Positions 46,946 to 58,927 of a stretch of DNA of 64,000 nucleotides are shown here, piece by piece (position 1 is the first letter of the stretch; the number at the start of each line of letters is the position of its first letter). The stretch is from NCBI GenBank assembly GCA_014058105.1, contig JACGCM010000779.1:3286001-3350000 (forward strand). The letters are read 5' to 3'. Source of the stretch: Kingdonia uniflora. Taxonomy: Eukaryota > Streptophyta > Magnoliopsida > Ranunculales > Circaeasteraceae. Under the pieces are notes generated by a model. That model was not told the DNA's origin, ran no database searches, and saw only the letters and a list, made by a program, of their open reading frames with translations. The translations under genes were made by a program, and so were the position numbers.

Positions 46946-48952
46946 CTACAACTTCGCTTGCGAAAATAATAAGGATGTTGAGGCGTCTCTCTCCTTAGCG
47001 AGCTCAGTCTCTAAATCTTTAATTTTGAGGCACATCCCCTTTAGTTCCTACAACAAGGTTTTCAAAAGTAACTTAGCCTACAAAATTCTATCCAGCAAAC
47101 AATATCCTATCAGTTTACAAACATTCTAAAATATTCATATAATCACAAAATTATCATTATACTTTACCTTCTCTGTTTCCTCTTATGGACACTCATTGTC
47201 ATCCTCTTGGTTGTCTCACATCGTTTAAGGAGAGAAACCATCCAAACAATCTACAACTCCAATAGAAAAATCTTCCACCTCCTCATCTTCCTCCTCCTCA
47301 ACATAGGTATCTGCCATAATGACAACCAACTTATCATCGGAATACCCCTTTGATATAAGGGGGCGCCCAAGTCTATCATGCTCTACTACCACCTCCTCCA
47401 AATTTACTCTCGCTTCTGCAGTTAGATTACTGATCTCTGCCACTTGGGAAGCCTTCAGGGACTCCAGCCACTTCCCTACCTTGATCAAGTCAACCTTTAA
47501 TTGAGCTACTTTTTACCTAAGCTCAACTTTCCACTTCCTCAGCTCGGCTTTCTCCTCCTCAACCCTGAAGCATATCCCCTTTATCAGACGAGTAGCCTAC
47601 AAAATAAACAAAATTAACCTCATTATTAGCTCGAATCGCAATGCAAAAATTTATCACATATTCAAGCATATAAACCTACCATTTTGCTCATCTCCTCTTC
47701 CCCGTGGAGAGCTGACAACCTAGCCATTTCCTCCACCTTTTTCAACTCCTCCTACAACAGGTTGATCCTCTACAACCTTCACCCCTAACATATTAGAAGG
47801 TTCAACCCTTCTTTTCTTCGCCTTTCCTGCAACCTCACCACTTCCTGTGGTTCCAAAGGTCGAACCACACTTCAACATCTGCTTCTTGGGAAACATACAA
47901 TCTAGCTTACCCGATATAGTAGACTTTGGTATCCCCACGTAGTCCACTTCAGAGGCCTTGGGCAAGTTCACTCGCCTATCCCCATCAGTTCTTATCTTCT
48001 TGCTGCCATCAAAGTCTGTCATTAGCCTCGTCGATTGAGACTTTTGAACTTTCTCGGATTGGTTGATAGCATGTTTCTTTCTGCTAATGCCAAGTTCTTT
48101 CAGGATAGCCTCAAGCTTTGTCCCTTCCTAAGCAACTGTATCCAACCGAGACTCTTTCCACATTACCTTGTATTGAGGACTTGTCAATTTCAACATATCA
48201 ATCTTATACATTACACATTGTTATACTTACTTTGTTTTACAGCTCTATACAAAAGTTTCATGGGTTCTTCGTCATCTTTCAGAAAGCAATCACCCTTCAC
48301 CCATATCATATTGTCATTCCATGGCCGGCCTGCAGAGTTCAGATTGAAGAAACGAGGCTGAATTGAGCTCACAAAAAACTATGCCCTTCAACTTGTAGAA
48401 ATATTTTTAACCCCATAAAACTGCAAAATATCCTCAGGAGATATCCTCCTCTCAATCTTATTCTCCTCCCACCAATTATTAAAAAATTCTCAAAGGCTTA
48501 TCACCTCCCACATATTCCCGTTCAACTGAACCGGACATGCCCCGATAATATTCATAATCCCTTTCGCTAGATTGCTAAGGGAAAGACTCAACCCAGGCCA
48601 CTCTAGACATTTCCATCAAAGTACTTCAAACAGATTGATTCGTCAATACCCCTATCTCGCTTCTCCTTCTCCAAATTAACCAACAAATAAAAGTATTCGT
48701 CTCCAGTTGCTATACTGGAACTCCTTAAATGCCTACCAGCATGTTCTACATATCTACCCCATCTAACCCCTACAGAAGACTTGGCTTTGCAAAACTCTTT
48801 GAACATATCAGAGTGAGAAGGATAGGTTACCAATCTTCCTGGGAAATCTTGAAATTGATAGACACCTACTTCTTCCTCACTATCAGACATTACTATTTCA
48901 GACTCTGCCGATCGACTAGAGGTCGATGCCTCATTAATAGTGAAGTCCCCAT
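46946..48952 (-). pseudogene. Antisense gene as3 exons 1-4, element E
   Basis: Minus-strand exons are 48952-48231, 48166-47680, 47596-47168 and 47047-46946, with GT/AG ends. Exon 3 is 429 bp and exon 4 102 bp, the same as in B. Exons 1 (722) and 2 (487) have deletions, including loss of most of the FLYHLSQLEF segment in exon 1. The Trp codon at the end of the exon-1 domain (GRPWNDNMIWV) is intact here. Exon 5 is at 32314-30877. Confidence 0.82.
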
Positions 48953-49197
48953 ATCAACTATAGATATATAAAATGAGGGCTTGATCCTACGCAAACACTC
49001 CTCAAGATTGACCTACATACAGGTCTAGGTATCTATCAGTACCCTTAATATATACGTCAGCCACATACATATATCTTTCATATATCATAAATCAAACATG
49101 TTTTTATAGATTACTATAAATAGTAATTTTCAGATTTGCCTAAACACAAAATATGATCTTCAAAAACGTATTCATATATCACAAATCATCTACTAAC

Positions 49198-49640
49198 GTT
49201 CTATGTCGAAATGAGAATCTGATGCAGCGCCAAATCCATCCCTCACAACACTGTTGTATAACCATCTTTGTGACTCAGTCTCCGCAACTCTCTCTCACTT
49301 TGACTATTGATCACTCTCGATTAAATCCTAAAGAGACTCTCTGCCATTTTTTCTCGTTCTTCTCACCATGGTCTCTAAGTTTTCAGAAGTTGAGAAACGT
49401 TTGAATGTCGAAGATGAATAATTATTTATATTTTCTCACAATAATTGCTGGCAGCTATTGAGCCTCGCGCGAGCCGTCCTCGGTTTTGGAACTGAGGCAT
49501 CCCTTCTACTATCAATGTCAGACGTCTTGTACGTTTTCGATAAAAATACTTCACCATCAGTTCCCTTTACCTTATGTTTCAATCTATTTTCATCTCACCT
49601 TTTTAAACCTTTCTCTGACCTTCCCATACTCATGATGACT
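49198..49640 (-). pseudogene. Basic antisense exon, element E
   Basis: Decayed homologue of 43658-44086. It has SQRWLYNSVVRDGFGAASDS near its end and a GTTAGT donor at 49198. The upstream KRYKTSGM-like region is full of stops. Confidence 0.5.
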
Positions 49641-49942
49641 CACACTTACATGTAATCAGGTTTTCACAGCTTTTGTAAAAGAGTTAAAATCACAAGCTAC
49701 CTACTTTTTTCTATTCTCTTCTTCTACTTATAGAAATACTGGCTTCATTTCCAAAGTTCTCAAAATTTCAAATATTTAAATCTATTTTTCATAACAGTCA
49801 CAAACAGCATTCAAACCAGTAGAGGATCGATTAAAGATTTATTTTCGTCTCATTTCTTTGTCAATTATTCAAACTCATATAATTACATACACTCAGGCCA
49901 CCTATATTTACATTCACTTTATTCACCTCACATATAATTATA

Positions 49943-50254
49943 TCAAAAACATCCCTGATGTCCTCCAGCAATCCTCACATCTTCCAATTCGATCTCCTCT
50001 ACAGTAATCAATCTCACAACATCTTTTCGGGCAGGAGAATCTACCATTATTTCTCGAAACAGCTCCTCGTAGAAACTATGTTGATACTCGAGTTCTATCC
50101 CAATCCCATCTAAACCTTCAAGTTGAACCACCCTCACTGGCAGTTCGACATAATAATCCTACAGTCTAAATTTTTTTTTCCATACTTCAACTATTTTTAT
50201 CACCAACCGCCCCACAGCGGCATAATGAATTCTCTCAGAGCGAGTCCACACCAT
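49943..50254 (-). pseudogene. Antisense ORF as2, element E
   Basis: It starts at the ATG at 50254 (MVWTRSERIHYAAVGRLVIK), has one stop after FRL, and then opens as LPVRVVQLEGLDGIGIELEY and VVRLITVEEIELED. It aligns with B and C over the full length. Confidence 0.6.
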
Positions 50255-50432
50255 TCTTATCCTCTTCCACTTGGTTAAAACTCATTTTCCCTATTTAAAC
50301 AAATTTTGCTATGAATCCCCCACAGCTCGTAATATTATCATATTATCTCGTAGCAGAACCCTAGTATCTTGAGAAAAGTTATTTGAACATATCTCTCCCT
50401 ATTGACATCTGTCATTTTATCCTATTCTATAT

Positions 50433-51056
50433 TGTAATGGCCAAATTCTGTAACCACAAAATGGCTTGGAATTCGTTATCATACAAATGAACCTGTAACA
50501 ATATTCTAATGAAAAGTTATAAATGAAACAGGTGATTTTAGCATAGAATTCCTCTTAATAGGTAAAAAAAACCACGACCTCGTGCGTAGGATTTTTGTTG
50601 AAAGTATCTTTATTGCTTGAGGCGGATATCTTATTATAAGTGATCTCTAAAAATAAAATTGTTTGAATCTTGTAACTAAGAAGTTTGGATGATTATCGAG
50701 AATCTAGAATAAGTAGTTTCTAGGTGATCTCTTGTGTAATTTTTTTGGTCTTTGTCTCTTCTAGAACTTTTCCTTTATACAGGCCTTCTCCGCAGCTCTT
50801 CGTCATGCTGGAGCACATTTTCTGAATAATGTGGTTAGTGGCGGTTGACCGAATAATTGACGAATTCGTGGGGGACAGGTGTCTTTAACTAGATAAGGAT
50901 TTTCTCTTTAAGTTCGGCGCACGTTCTTAACGAGTTTGTGGGGTAGGTTGGAACGTTGACTGGGGAAATGTGTTAAAAATGCATGAGTCTAAGATGAAGG
51001 TAATTCAAACTAGGTGAGCTCGACTTTGGGTGAGATCAATGGATAAGTCCTTACAA
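50433..51056 (-). repeat. 3' LTR of element C
   Basis: 624 bp, TGTAATGGCC to CCTTACA on the plus strand. It is the reverse complement type of the B LTRs, sharing the GGCCATTACA end and the CACGACCTCG block. A TATAAAGG box reads on the minus strand near 50770. Confidence 0.9.
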
Positions 51057-51070
51057 TCGCCCCTCGCAAC
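51057..51070 (-). other. Polypurine tract, element C
   Basis: The minus strand reads TTGCGAGGGGCGAT next to the LTR, nearly identical to A. Confidence 0.75.
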
Positions 51071-51240
51071 CGAAGTCACGAGTGGTTTTAGTTGAGAAAT
51101 GATCAACTTGTAATCTGGGCTGAAATTCTTAATAATTGAAAATGAATAATGATGGTATTGACTGTGTGGATCTTACGCGTGATATGGGAAATAACGTGTA
51201 TTTAATGAGGATGTGGATACTGATGTATGCGACAGTTATG

Positions 51241-51560
51241 ATTCAAAATGTTACATTTGTAATGAATGATGACGCTTTATTTTTTGTAAAAAGTAAGATT
51301 AAATTGATGAAAGAAAGGTACAAATTAGGGGAGGCAATGTCAACCCCTGAGAAGCCCGAAAGGCAGCTAGGAGTTCGTGGGGGAAAGGCATGTCAAAAGA
51401 TGAAGCGATTGAAGCTGAGGAAGAGTTATACTGTAAATGGAGGTTTCATGTCATCGTCTTAACAGGCGATGACCGGTATGCCTATCTCCATACTCTTGCG
51501 AAAGACAGGGTTTGGGCTTCATATGCAGGGATAGGCATAATTGTGAGGCAGTTATGTTAA
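51241..51560 (+). pseudogene. Antisense ORF as1, element C
   Basis: Two frames together match as1 of B. 51241-51380 (VKSKIKLMKERYKLGEAM) gives the start. From about 51395 another frame gives DEAIEAEEELYCKWRFHVIV, LTGDDRYAYL and a TAA at 51558-51560. One frameshift lies between them. Confidence 0.55.
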
Positions 51561-52530
51561 TTTCTTGTATCATCATGGATTCTAAGGTCGGGCCCTCTTT
51601 ATCTCTACCAACTCTTTGGAGGTGGCGGTTTCAGAGGAGGGGGTAATGGTAGTGGAGGAGGAAGATAACTAGTGGGGGAGTCTACTTCTGCATTTCCATC
51701 ACGTTTTGGCGCTCAGAAGACTTTTACTTTAGGAATTATGTTCTAGCACAGAGTCTAATGCTTGCAGAGTTTCTATTTGAAGTTCGAGTAGACTTCAACC
51801 AAACTCATGCGAGGGAAGCTCTTTCTTTGTTCCAAATTCTGTTTTGTATCAGGGTAAAAGATCACTAAAGCAAGAAGAACTGGAGGAGTTGATGCGTCGG
51901 CGCGCCTGAATAAACTGTGACTTTTAAAAGTAGTAAAAGACTATTTATCTGTAAAGTACCTAGAGTTCGGTACTGGAAGGATAATGTTTTTGTTGTATAC
52001 CTGAGATTGATGTACTAAATAACTTGTTATCTGTAAAATCGTATGTAATGTTTTTTATATGAATAAAAAGTTCTCATCCCATTACTTGTGTCATGTAGAT
52101 AGAAAATATCTCTTAGAATCGAACTGAATTGTATAGGATGTATGAAATGAATAAGAATTTATAAGTATTGAAAATACTATTATTGTGATGTTTGAACTGA
52201 GATAAATACGTGCGGAAATTGACATTGTGATGTAAGTATGATATTGTGTGTATTTAAACATGTGGGGGAGAAAAATTATAGGAAATATGTAACGTGGAAA
52301 TTCGAGCAACTACAGGACGATAGAAGTGTAACCCTTGGTAGAATTAGCTCGACTAGGATAAATAATGTAATGTAGGTACGTGAGTGATGGGATAAGTTCA
52401 AATAGTTTATTTCAAGATTTTGCGGTTTTCTGTTACTAGATAAAAGGTGAGAAACACGTTTTAAGGGGAAAGTGTGTAAGAACGTACAAATAAGGGTAGG
52501 ATGATTTGTGAAAATAGAGAAGAGATTAGG

Positions 52531-52824
52531 ATGGTACGGACTCGATCTCAAAGGATTCTTCATTTCAGAGAAGGATGATTGGCTATAAAGATTGCTGAAG
52601 TACATGAGAGGATTTTTGGTGTGTGTGGCTATGATGTTGAGTTACTAGTGAGGGAGTGTCAGCTCGAAGGGTTAGATGTAAGGAGTAGGGAACTTGAGTA
52701 TGCATGTTATTTCTATGAGGTATGCTTTGGTGAATTGGTGAGGGATCTGGTTGATCGAGAAGAGATGGTTGGTTTGATTGCTGAGGTTGAGATCAAATTT
52801 GAAGTTCGGAGGACTGACGAATAA
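52531..52824 (+). pseudogene. Antisense ORF as2, element C
   Basis: The ATG at 52531 (MVRTRSQRILHFREG) is followed by a TGA where B has CGA, then an open frame to 52824 (LAIKIAEVHERIFGVCGYDV, REEMVGLIAEVEIKFE). It is nearly co-linear with B. Confidence 0.6.
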
Positions 52825-53152
52825 TGTAATCGGATGTTGTCGTCTAGTTTATTTAAGGTTGTTCTAGACGTTGTGTAAAGCATTTATCATAAGTTAAAAT
52901 AAGTTTGTTGAATGTAACAGAAAAGAAGTAAATCAATTGGATCCTCTATAGTTACAAATACCATTTTGAGGCTATTATGGCAAATAATTTTGAATAATTT
53001 TTTGAAAAATTTCTAAGCTTTGAAAATGACGTCATTATCACTATAAGTATGATAAATAAGGACAGAGAAACCAAAATGGGGAAATGCAGAACCTTCTAGT
53101 TTTGTTTTTAATGTAAAGCTACAAAAATCTGATATCGTATAGGGTGAGTCAT

Positions 53153-53583
53153 CATTAGTGTGGGAAGGTCAGATAAAGATAAGGAAAAAGGTGAGAAAAA
53201 TAGGTTAAAATATAAGGGGAGGGGTAATGATGGAAAAATAGTTTTATTAAAATGGTACAAGACGTCTGACATGGATAGTAGAAAAGATGCCTCAGTTCCA
53301 AAACTGAGGACGGGTCGTGTGAGGCGCAATAACTGCCAGCCGCTAGAGAGAGAAAGAACAAATAGTGCTTCTTCTTTATCATTCAAATGTTTTTAAACTT
53401 TTAAAAATTTGGAGAGCACAGAGAGAGCGACGCGAAAAGATTGTAGAGGATTTGATAAGGAGTTATCTGAAGGTGATCAACGGTCGAATAGAGCGAAAGA
53501 CATTGGATCACGTAGGTAGTTATACAGCAACGTCGTGAAAGAAAGATTTGGCGCTACAACGGATTCTTATTTGGATACTGAAG
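53153..53583 (+). pseudogene. Basic antisense exon, element C
   Basis: Homologue of 43658-44086. It has LLKWYKTSDMDSRKDASVPK and RRNNCQPLERER, then LYSNVVKERFGATTDSYLD in another frame, with a GTTAGT donor after 53583. B's ATG is ATT here. Confidence 0.55.
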
Positions 53584-53910
53584 GTTAGTAGAGACGTATG
53601 CAGTATATATGTGTTTGTACAAATCGTAATCTTTTTTTAAGCAAATCTTAAAAATAACAATTTATGACAATCTATGTAATTTTGGCATATACACAGAATA
53701 TACTAGAGATATATGTTGTATCTAAATGATCGATGTATATGAAATAATGATAGTTACCTAAACCTGTATGTAGGTCGAGCGTGAGAAGCAATTGTATAGG
53801 GTCAAAAACTTACCCGTAAAAATTGTTGTTGAGATGGATAGTTCACCCGTTAACGAGGTGTCAGCCTCTGGTCGGACGATTGAGTCTGATAGTGAGGTTG
53901 AAGTTGTATT

Positions 53911-53934
53911 CACTACAAGAAAAAACATATATAA
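53911..53934 (+). repeat. Left terminal inverted repeat of CACTA element
   Basis: Starts CACTACAAGAAAAA, the usual plant En/Spm end. Its partner is at 62442-62465. Confidence 0.9.
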
Positions 53935-54141
53935 TAGCGTTGAAAAATCGCTATGAAAAGCTACGATAGCATTTTTGGTCCGCTCTATTCTCCCATGCTA
54001 TCCTTTTTGCAATGGCATTTTTTTGAACGCCATTAAATAATAGCATTTGAGAAATGCTATCAATTTATTTTAAATGGCGTTTAGAGAATGCCATAGTTGA
54101 ATTTCTATAACGTTTTTGCCCCGCTATTTTTCCTTTTTAAC

Positions 54142-54390
54142 ATAGTAAGGCTATAATGCTATCTATTATCTTTTTTATAGCATTTTTTAATGATATATAT
54201 TATCTTTTCCATAGCATTTGTCTAATGCTACTATTGTCTTTCCCATAGCATTTGTCTAACGCTATATATTATCTTTTCCATAGCATTTGTTTAATGCTAT
54301 CTATTATCTTTTCCATTGAATTTGTCTAATGCTATCTATTATCTGTACCATAGCATTTGTCTAATGCTATCTATTATCTGTAATATTACA
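54142..54390. repeat. CACTA subterminal repeats, 35 bp
   Basis: About six units of a 34-35-bp repeat. ATAGCATTTGTCTAATG or variants lie at 54177, 54211, 54245, 54280, 54315 and 54350. Each unit has ATAGCATT followed a few bases later by AATGCTAT, an inverted pair. The same TAGCATT/AACGCTAT words occur sparsely near the right end (62360-62430). Subterminal repeats of this kind bind transposase in En/Spm. That role here is inference. Confidence 0.8.
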
Positions 54391-54399
54391 TCTTTAAAT

Positions 54400-55470
54400 G
54401 CTATATTTTCTCAGTAAATTAGTAGTAGAAAACAATTACAATGTTCAATAAACTCTATCATTAACACTTTATAAATTAAAAAAAATGAAATTAACATTTT
54501 ATCAAATAAATAAAAGTCACAGCTTTACTGTAAAAGGGACTCTAATACAATAAAAGTTGATCTTATAATCATCATATTCAGGTTTTCAACAAAAAATAAA
54601 ATAAAAGATAAAAGCAAATTCCTTTTTTTCTATGTACAATGGCCAAAACACTGTAGGAAGTCATTTTCAACTGCGACTCCATCATAAACTGTATAAAAAA
54701 TACAAAAAGGAGTGTAAGTAAATTAAATTATAAATACTAAAATAATCATACCATATCTAATCTAAAAAATGAATATCAATCATGAATCTTACTTTAATAT
54801 AAGATGGGCATATCTTATTTAAGAATTGTACTCAATTTTAATATAAGATGGACATATCTGTTATGTTCTTAATAGTATCACCAATGCCTCTACAATAAAA
54901 TGCATTTTGACTATAATCAAAAAATAATTCAAAAAATGGCATACCCCATATTTTAAGCTAGAGGAATATACAAGAATATGTAGTTAATCGATGTACTTAC
55001 TAGTTATCTTCTTACATTTTAGAAATATATTAAGGCTGATAAGTTTGGCCATCCAAAGATTATAAACTGGATCCAAGTTATTCAACATGGCTGTAACGAC
55101 ATAAAACAAAAGTTAATGCCTTAATGCATACATGGCAAAAGGACTTTAGTATGGTAAAGGAAGTAACTAGAAAAGTATAGTTTAGGAAAGTTTCATAAGC
55201 TAGGATGGAATTACAAGCCATTTAATAGATCTTCATTAAGTTTATTCAAAGCTATAAAGACAATGATTTTATTATTTATATCGACTATATTTCCCTCCTT
55301 ATCTCTGGAGGGAACGAAATGAGAGAATACACATAGGGGTAAAGGTTATTGTAAAGTCCATCCTCAACAAAGCTATTAACATAGTTAGTGGAAAACTACT
55401 ATCTTATAAAGGTCATTTCATGATAGACAGCCATACAAACAGAGCCTGGAGCATAACTAATTTATCCCTA
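54400..55470. other. CACTA interior, no gene recognised
   Basis: AT-rich with short frames only. A phrase TATAAGATGG(G/A)CATATCT occurs twice, near 54800 and 54843. I see no transposase motif. Confidence 0.45.
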
Positions 55471-55474
55471 AGCC

Positions 55475-55840
55475 CATTAAATGCAAATGGATGAAACCTA
55501 AAGCTGGAGTCTACTGTGCTAACATAGATGGTTCCTTGAGAGATCTTACTGGCTATGGTGTTGTCTTAGAGACTCTGACGGCAATGTGTTAGCTGCTTGT
55601 GTTGGTAGCTGCCATTAGAAGACTGCTACAATGCATGAGATGCAAGGCACTGATACAGGGTTAAAGATTGATTTAAAATGGGAAATTAAGAAAGTTTGTG
55701 TGGGGTCTGATTCAAGCAATACTATCAATACAATTAAAGGGAACCGTGAGCCATCATGGGATGCTTGAGCCTTACTCCTCTCTATTTAGGAATCTATTAG
55801 AAAGCTTGTGATTAACATGTAGAAGATGATAACGAAAATA
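55475..55840 (+). pseudogene. RNase H-like (RVT_3) fragment
   Basis: The plus strand reads KWMKPKAGVYCANIDGSLRD and then GYGVVL. After a one-base slip it gives DSDGNVLAACVGSC, followed by VGSDSSNTINTIKG and PSWDA. This is the RNase H fold found in plant non-LTR elements and related host proteins (KxNxDGS, GxGxxLRDxxGxxL, SDS). Stops and a shift make it non-functional. It is on the strand opposite to the captured genes. Confidence 0.65.
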
Positions 55841-55849
55841 TTTTTCGGA

Positions 55850-57030
55850 TGGATAACTCAGATTTTACCTCAAGAATGTAAAGATAATGATAAATTGTAA
55901 GGCTAGATCCGAAGCCAGCCACTGAAGTAGCAGAACTACTACTTTTAGTCCTGCTCCAATCTAAAGATACCTAAAATGAAAATTAATGCAACAATTACTT
56001 GTAAAAGAATACATTATATAGAAAATACGGAAAAAATAGTATATCACAGGTCAAGGGTGTCTTCATTTTACTATCCGTTATTATAGAATAGAGTAGTAGT
56101 ATACCTCAGGATTTTTCATTTCGATATCATTCAATCGGCATTTTGGTCTGAACCACTTCCTTGCATGAATTTAGGATAAAGAGCAGGAATGATAAATTAT
56201 GGTTGTGTTGGAACTGGTGTTGCTAGTACTGATAAATAAACGGATGTGGGATAATTAGGACTAGCATATACTAAGTGAATCCTTCTTGGGGAAGAAAAAA
56301 AGTTACATAACTATGCCTTTCTCAGGTTAACACATTGCATATTCATAATACTATACATAAGAGAACAATGGTTTAGTGGTAAGAACATCGTTTTCGACGT
56401 AACAGTAGAAGAATGACATACAGAAGTCGGGGCTTATTTCCGTTGTGAGGTGTTTCATTTAACGGCATGCCTAATAAAAACATTCGCGTTATCTAGCTTT
56501 CTGAAATTTCCCTTGGGAGAATTTGCGTATAGTTTTATTTACAGGTTTTATATGATTATATAGCTCAATATTTTAAGTTTTGTAAGGCAAATTTAAGATG
56601 TAACCTTATCGCAGATGGATTTTTTGACCTAACGCTTAAGTAATCTCTATCTTACCATCAAAAATGCTCTAAGGTACACCATATATCAAACAGACTTTAT
56701 CCCTGTTCTTGGTCAAACTAAAAGACAAATCCCATCAACTTAAGAAAATACAAGGTTTAAATTAAAAAGTAATATTAGCATATTGGATGACAATGGTTTT
56801 ATGTGAATCTAAAATTGAAAATGAAAGAAAACCAAATAGTAGAATTAGGAATATTATATGATAGTAAAAACATTTGGATGTCTAATATCCAGGTTCATAA
56901 ATTAACATAGTCCTAACTGAAAAGTGATATGTTGACAGTCGATAACACAGTTGATACTAAATTAGTATTTCGTCACTAATTTGCATAATATCCGAACTTG
57001 TAGAAGTACATAAATAAAAAAGAGATGCAG
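55850..57030. other. CACTA interior, no gene recognised
   Basis: AT-rich sequence where the missing 3' exon(s) of the methyltransferase would be expected. I could not find them. Confidence 0.45.
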
Positions 57031-57033
57031 TAC

Positions 57034-58296
57034 CTTTAGTAAGTAGGACTTGAACATATAAACATATTGTGCGCGCGAAACCAACTCAGGAAGGACATAT
57101 TTACTTTTTAAGAAGAACTCTTCCTCATCAGGCTTCAGGGACTCTTGATTTGCAAGATCTCTATGGCACGGGTCTGTTAATATTATAGTGACACCAGGGG
57201 CTATAACATGTACCAACTCGCTAACAAACTATCAAAGAAATAAATAAAGAAGTTATATGAATGAACCAATGAATGACAAGATTATGCCTATCTGCTCAGG
57301 AAATCAGTAGGATAAAATTCATGTTTTAGTTTTAAATGGAAATGCTTAACAAGTAAATGCCAAGCATGATATCCACCTGAAAGTCTTATTAAAGTTTTAT
57401 TAACCTTTGATCTAGATAATTAGAAGGATTCTAACTCAACTAAATAATTTATTCCAATCTCTTGAAATTTGCATAGTAAGCATAACAACGGGACCAAATA
57501 AACAAGATCATTATAGAAAGAAGGGTGGAGGTACCTTTGTTTTAACATGCAAGTGTATTCTGCACTCCGTGGACATAACAAGATCAAATTTCCCATCAGG
57601 AAAGGGTAGCTGAAGTACATCTCCAACTTGAACCTGAAAACCATTATTAGAAAAAACCGAATTAAATCTATTTACATATTTGCACCAAATATGATGTTTT
57701 AGACCCTAGTGAACAAGTTTTAACGTAACATTTTCTCCAAGAAACCAAAAATATATACAAGACCTAACTAACATTTGTTCCAAATAACTGAAATAAGGTT
57801 ACATGTATACATTATCTCTTAGTCCTTGTGCAATTGAAATCTCTGTACCCCTTTTAACATTATAGGGGCTTAAGTCAATGCCTATGCATTTGGCGCCATA
57901 CTTCTTCACTAGGTAAATTGCAGGGCCACTAATCCCACACCCAGCATCAACAATGGACTTTAGTTTCTTCACTGAATCCTCTACAAACCAACCCCAATTT
58001 TATTAGACCAAAAAAATGCATTTATATTTCTTCCTCTCTTCTTTAATTTCCATTTTCCCAACACTTTATAACTATCTTTTGTAACTCTGTTAGTGTTTGT
58101 AACTTAGAGTACAATCTTAGATACCTGAAACATTGTCGAAGCGAAGAGTTTCCTCGATCAAACGAAATTGAGCAGTTTTCCTGTCAGGTTTAGTTGTGGT
58201 GTTGAGATCGTAAAAACCTTGATGAATATGATCTCCCCAAATTTCCTCCCATGTTAAGTCGTTGTACACATTGGCAATCTTTGTAGTCGATGCCAT
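57034..58296 (-). pseudogene. Tocopherol O-methyltransferase-like gene, exons 1-4 (captured, 3'-truncated)
   Basis: Minus-strand exons are 58296-58125, 57980-57811, 57633-57535 and 57228-57034 (172, 170, 99 and 195 bp). All have GT/AG ends and consistent phases, giving 212 codons with no stop or shift. The start reads MASTTKIANVYNDLTWEEIW, GDHIHQGFYD. The SAM-binding motif is SIVDAGCGISGPAIYLVKKY, then GIDLSPYNVKRG. LQLPFPDGKFDLVMS and FVSELVHVIAPGVTIILTDP, CHRDLAN follow. These fit gamma-tocopherol methyltransferases and the related indole-alkaloid N-methyltransferases. The usual SMESGEH reads STECRIH. The C-terminal 70-80 residues are missing and the frame runs into the next intron and stops, so it is a truncated copy. 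No chloroplast transit peptide is seen. Confidence 0.85.
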
Positions 58297-58299
58297 CTT

Positions 58300-58870
58300 C
58301 CCATAAGGTGTGTTCTAGCACTTAAATGAGACATTGAAAGTTTCAATTTTGGAAGAAATTTGAAACTCTAAATTTATACAAAATTTTGTACTTGAACTAC
58401 TAAAAAAGAAAACCTAAAACACTACACTAGTTGAGGGTTAGCGAGACCATAATCACGATCAACAATTGGCATCTCCTTATCAAGAAATATCATTGCCAAG
58501 AGAAATTTATATTTTTGTTGTTGTTAATAATCTAAATGGAGGGTCAAATCCTCAACTATAAATACATAAATTTGACAACATATCATAGAGTAAGTGCAAA
58601 CAAACCTTATAAGAGAAACCTTCAACTCCTCGGAACTGAAACTTCAAAACACTCATAAGAAGAGATATAGGGATGAAGCAATCACTGCTCACTACAACCA
58701 CTTGTATATATAGAAAGTTACAAACAATTGGGCTATGTGTTTTTATTTCTTCACACTATTTAATACAATCTATTGTTTATATAAAAAGTTACAAACAATA
58801 GATCCAATCTCTAAAGTCGTAAAAGTGTTTTAATTATAAATTGTGCATTGTTATGTGTAATATAACAGTA
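58300..58870. other. Between captured fragments, no gene seen
   Basis: AT-rich. The right part may be the native 5' flank of the methyltransferase gene. It includes CTTATAAGAG-like text near 58610 that may be part of a promoter. Confidence 0.35.
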
Positions 58871-58927
58871 GTGTTAAATCGTATAAATTTTAATAATGGT
58901 TACTATATCTTTTACCAATCTAATTAC

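Larger units (their letters stand above)
46827..50432 (+). mobile_element. Tat element E, right part
   Basis: E resumes after B with as3 exon 4 (46946-47047) and continues through exons 3, 2 and 1, the basic exon and as2. It stops at 50432, where element C begins. Text on both sides of C's left edge shows that C landed in E between as2 and as1. The rest of E, with as1 and its 3' LTR, would be beyond the window. Confidence 0.85.

Noticed and set aside
56361..56440. tRNA-like text (TGGTTTAGTGGTAAGAACATCG) that could be a tRNA gene or SINE head
   Set aside because: The A-box-like part is present, but no proper B box (GGTTCGANNCC), no closing acceptor stem and no 3' SINE body were found.
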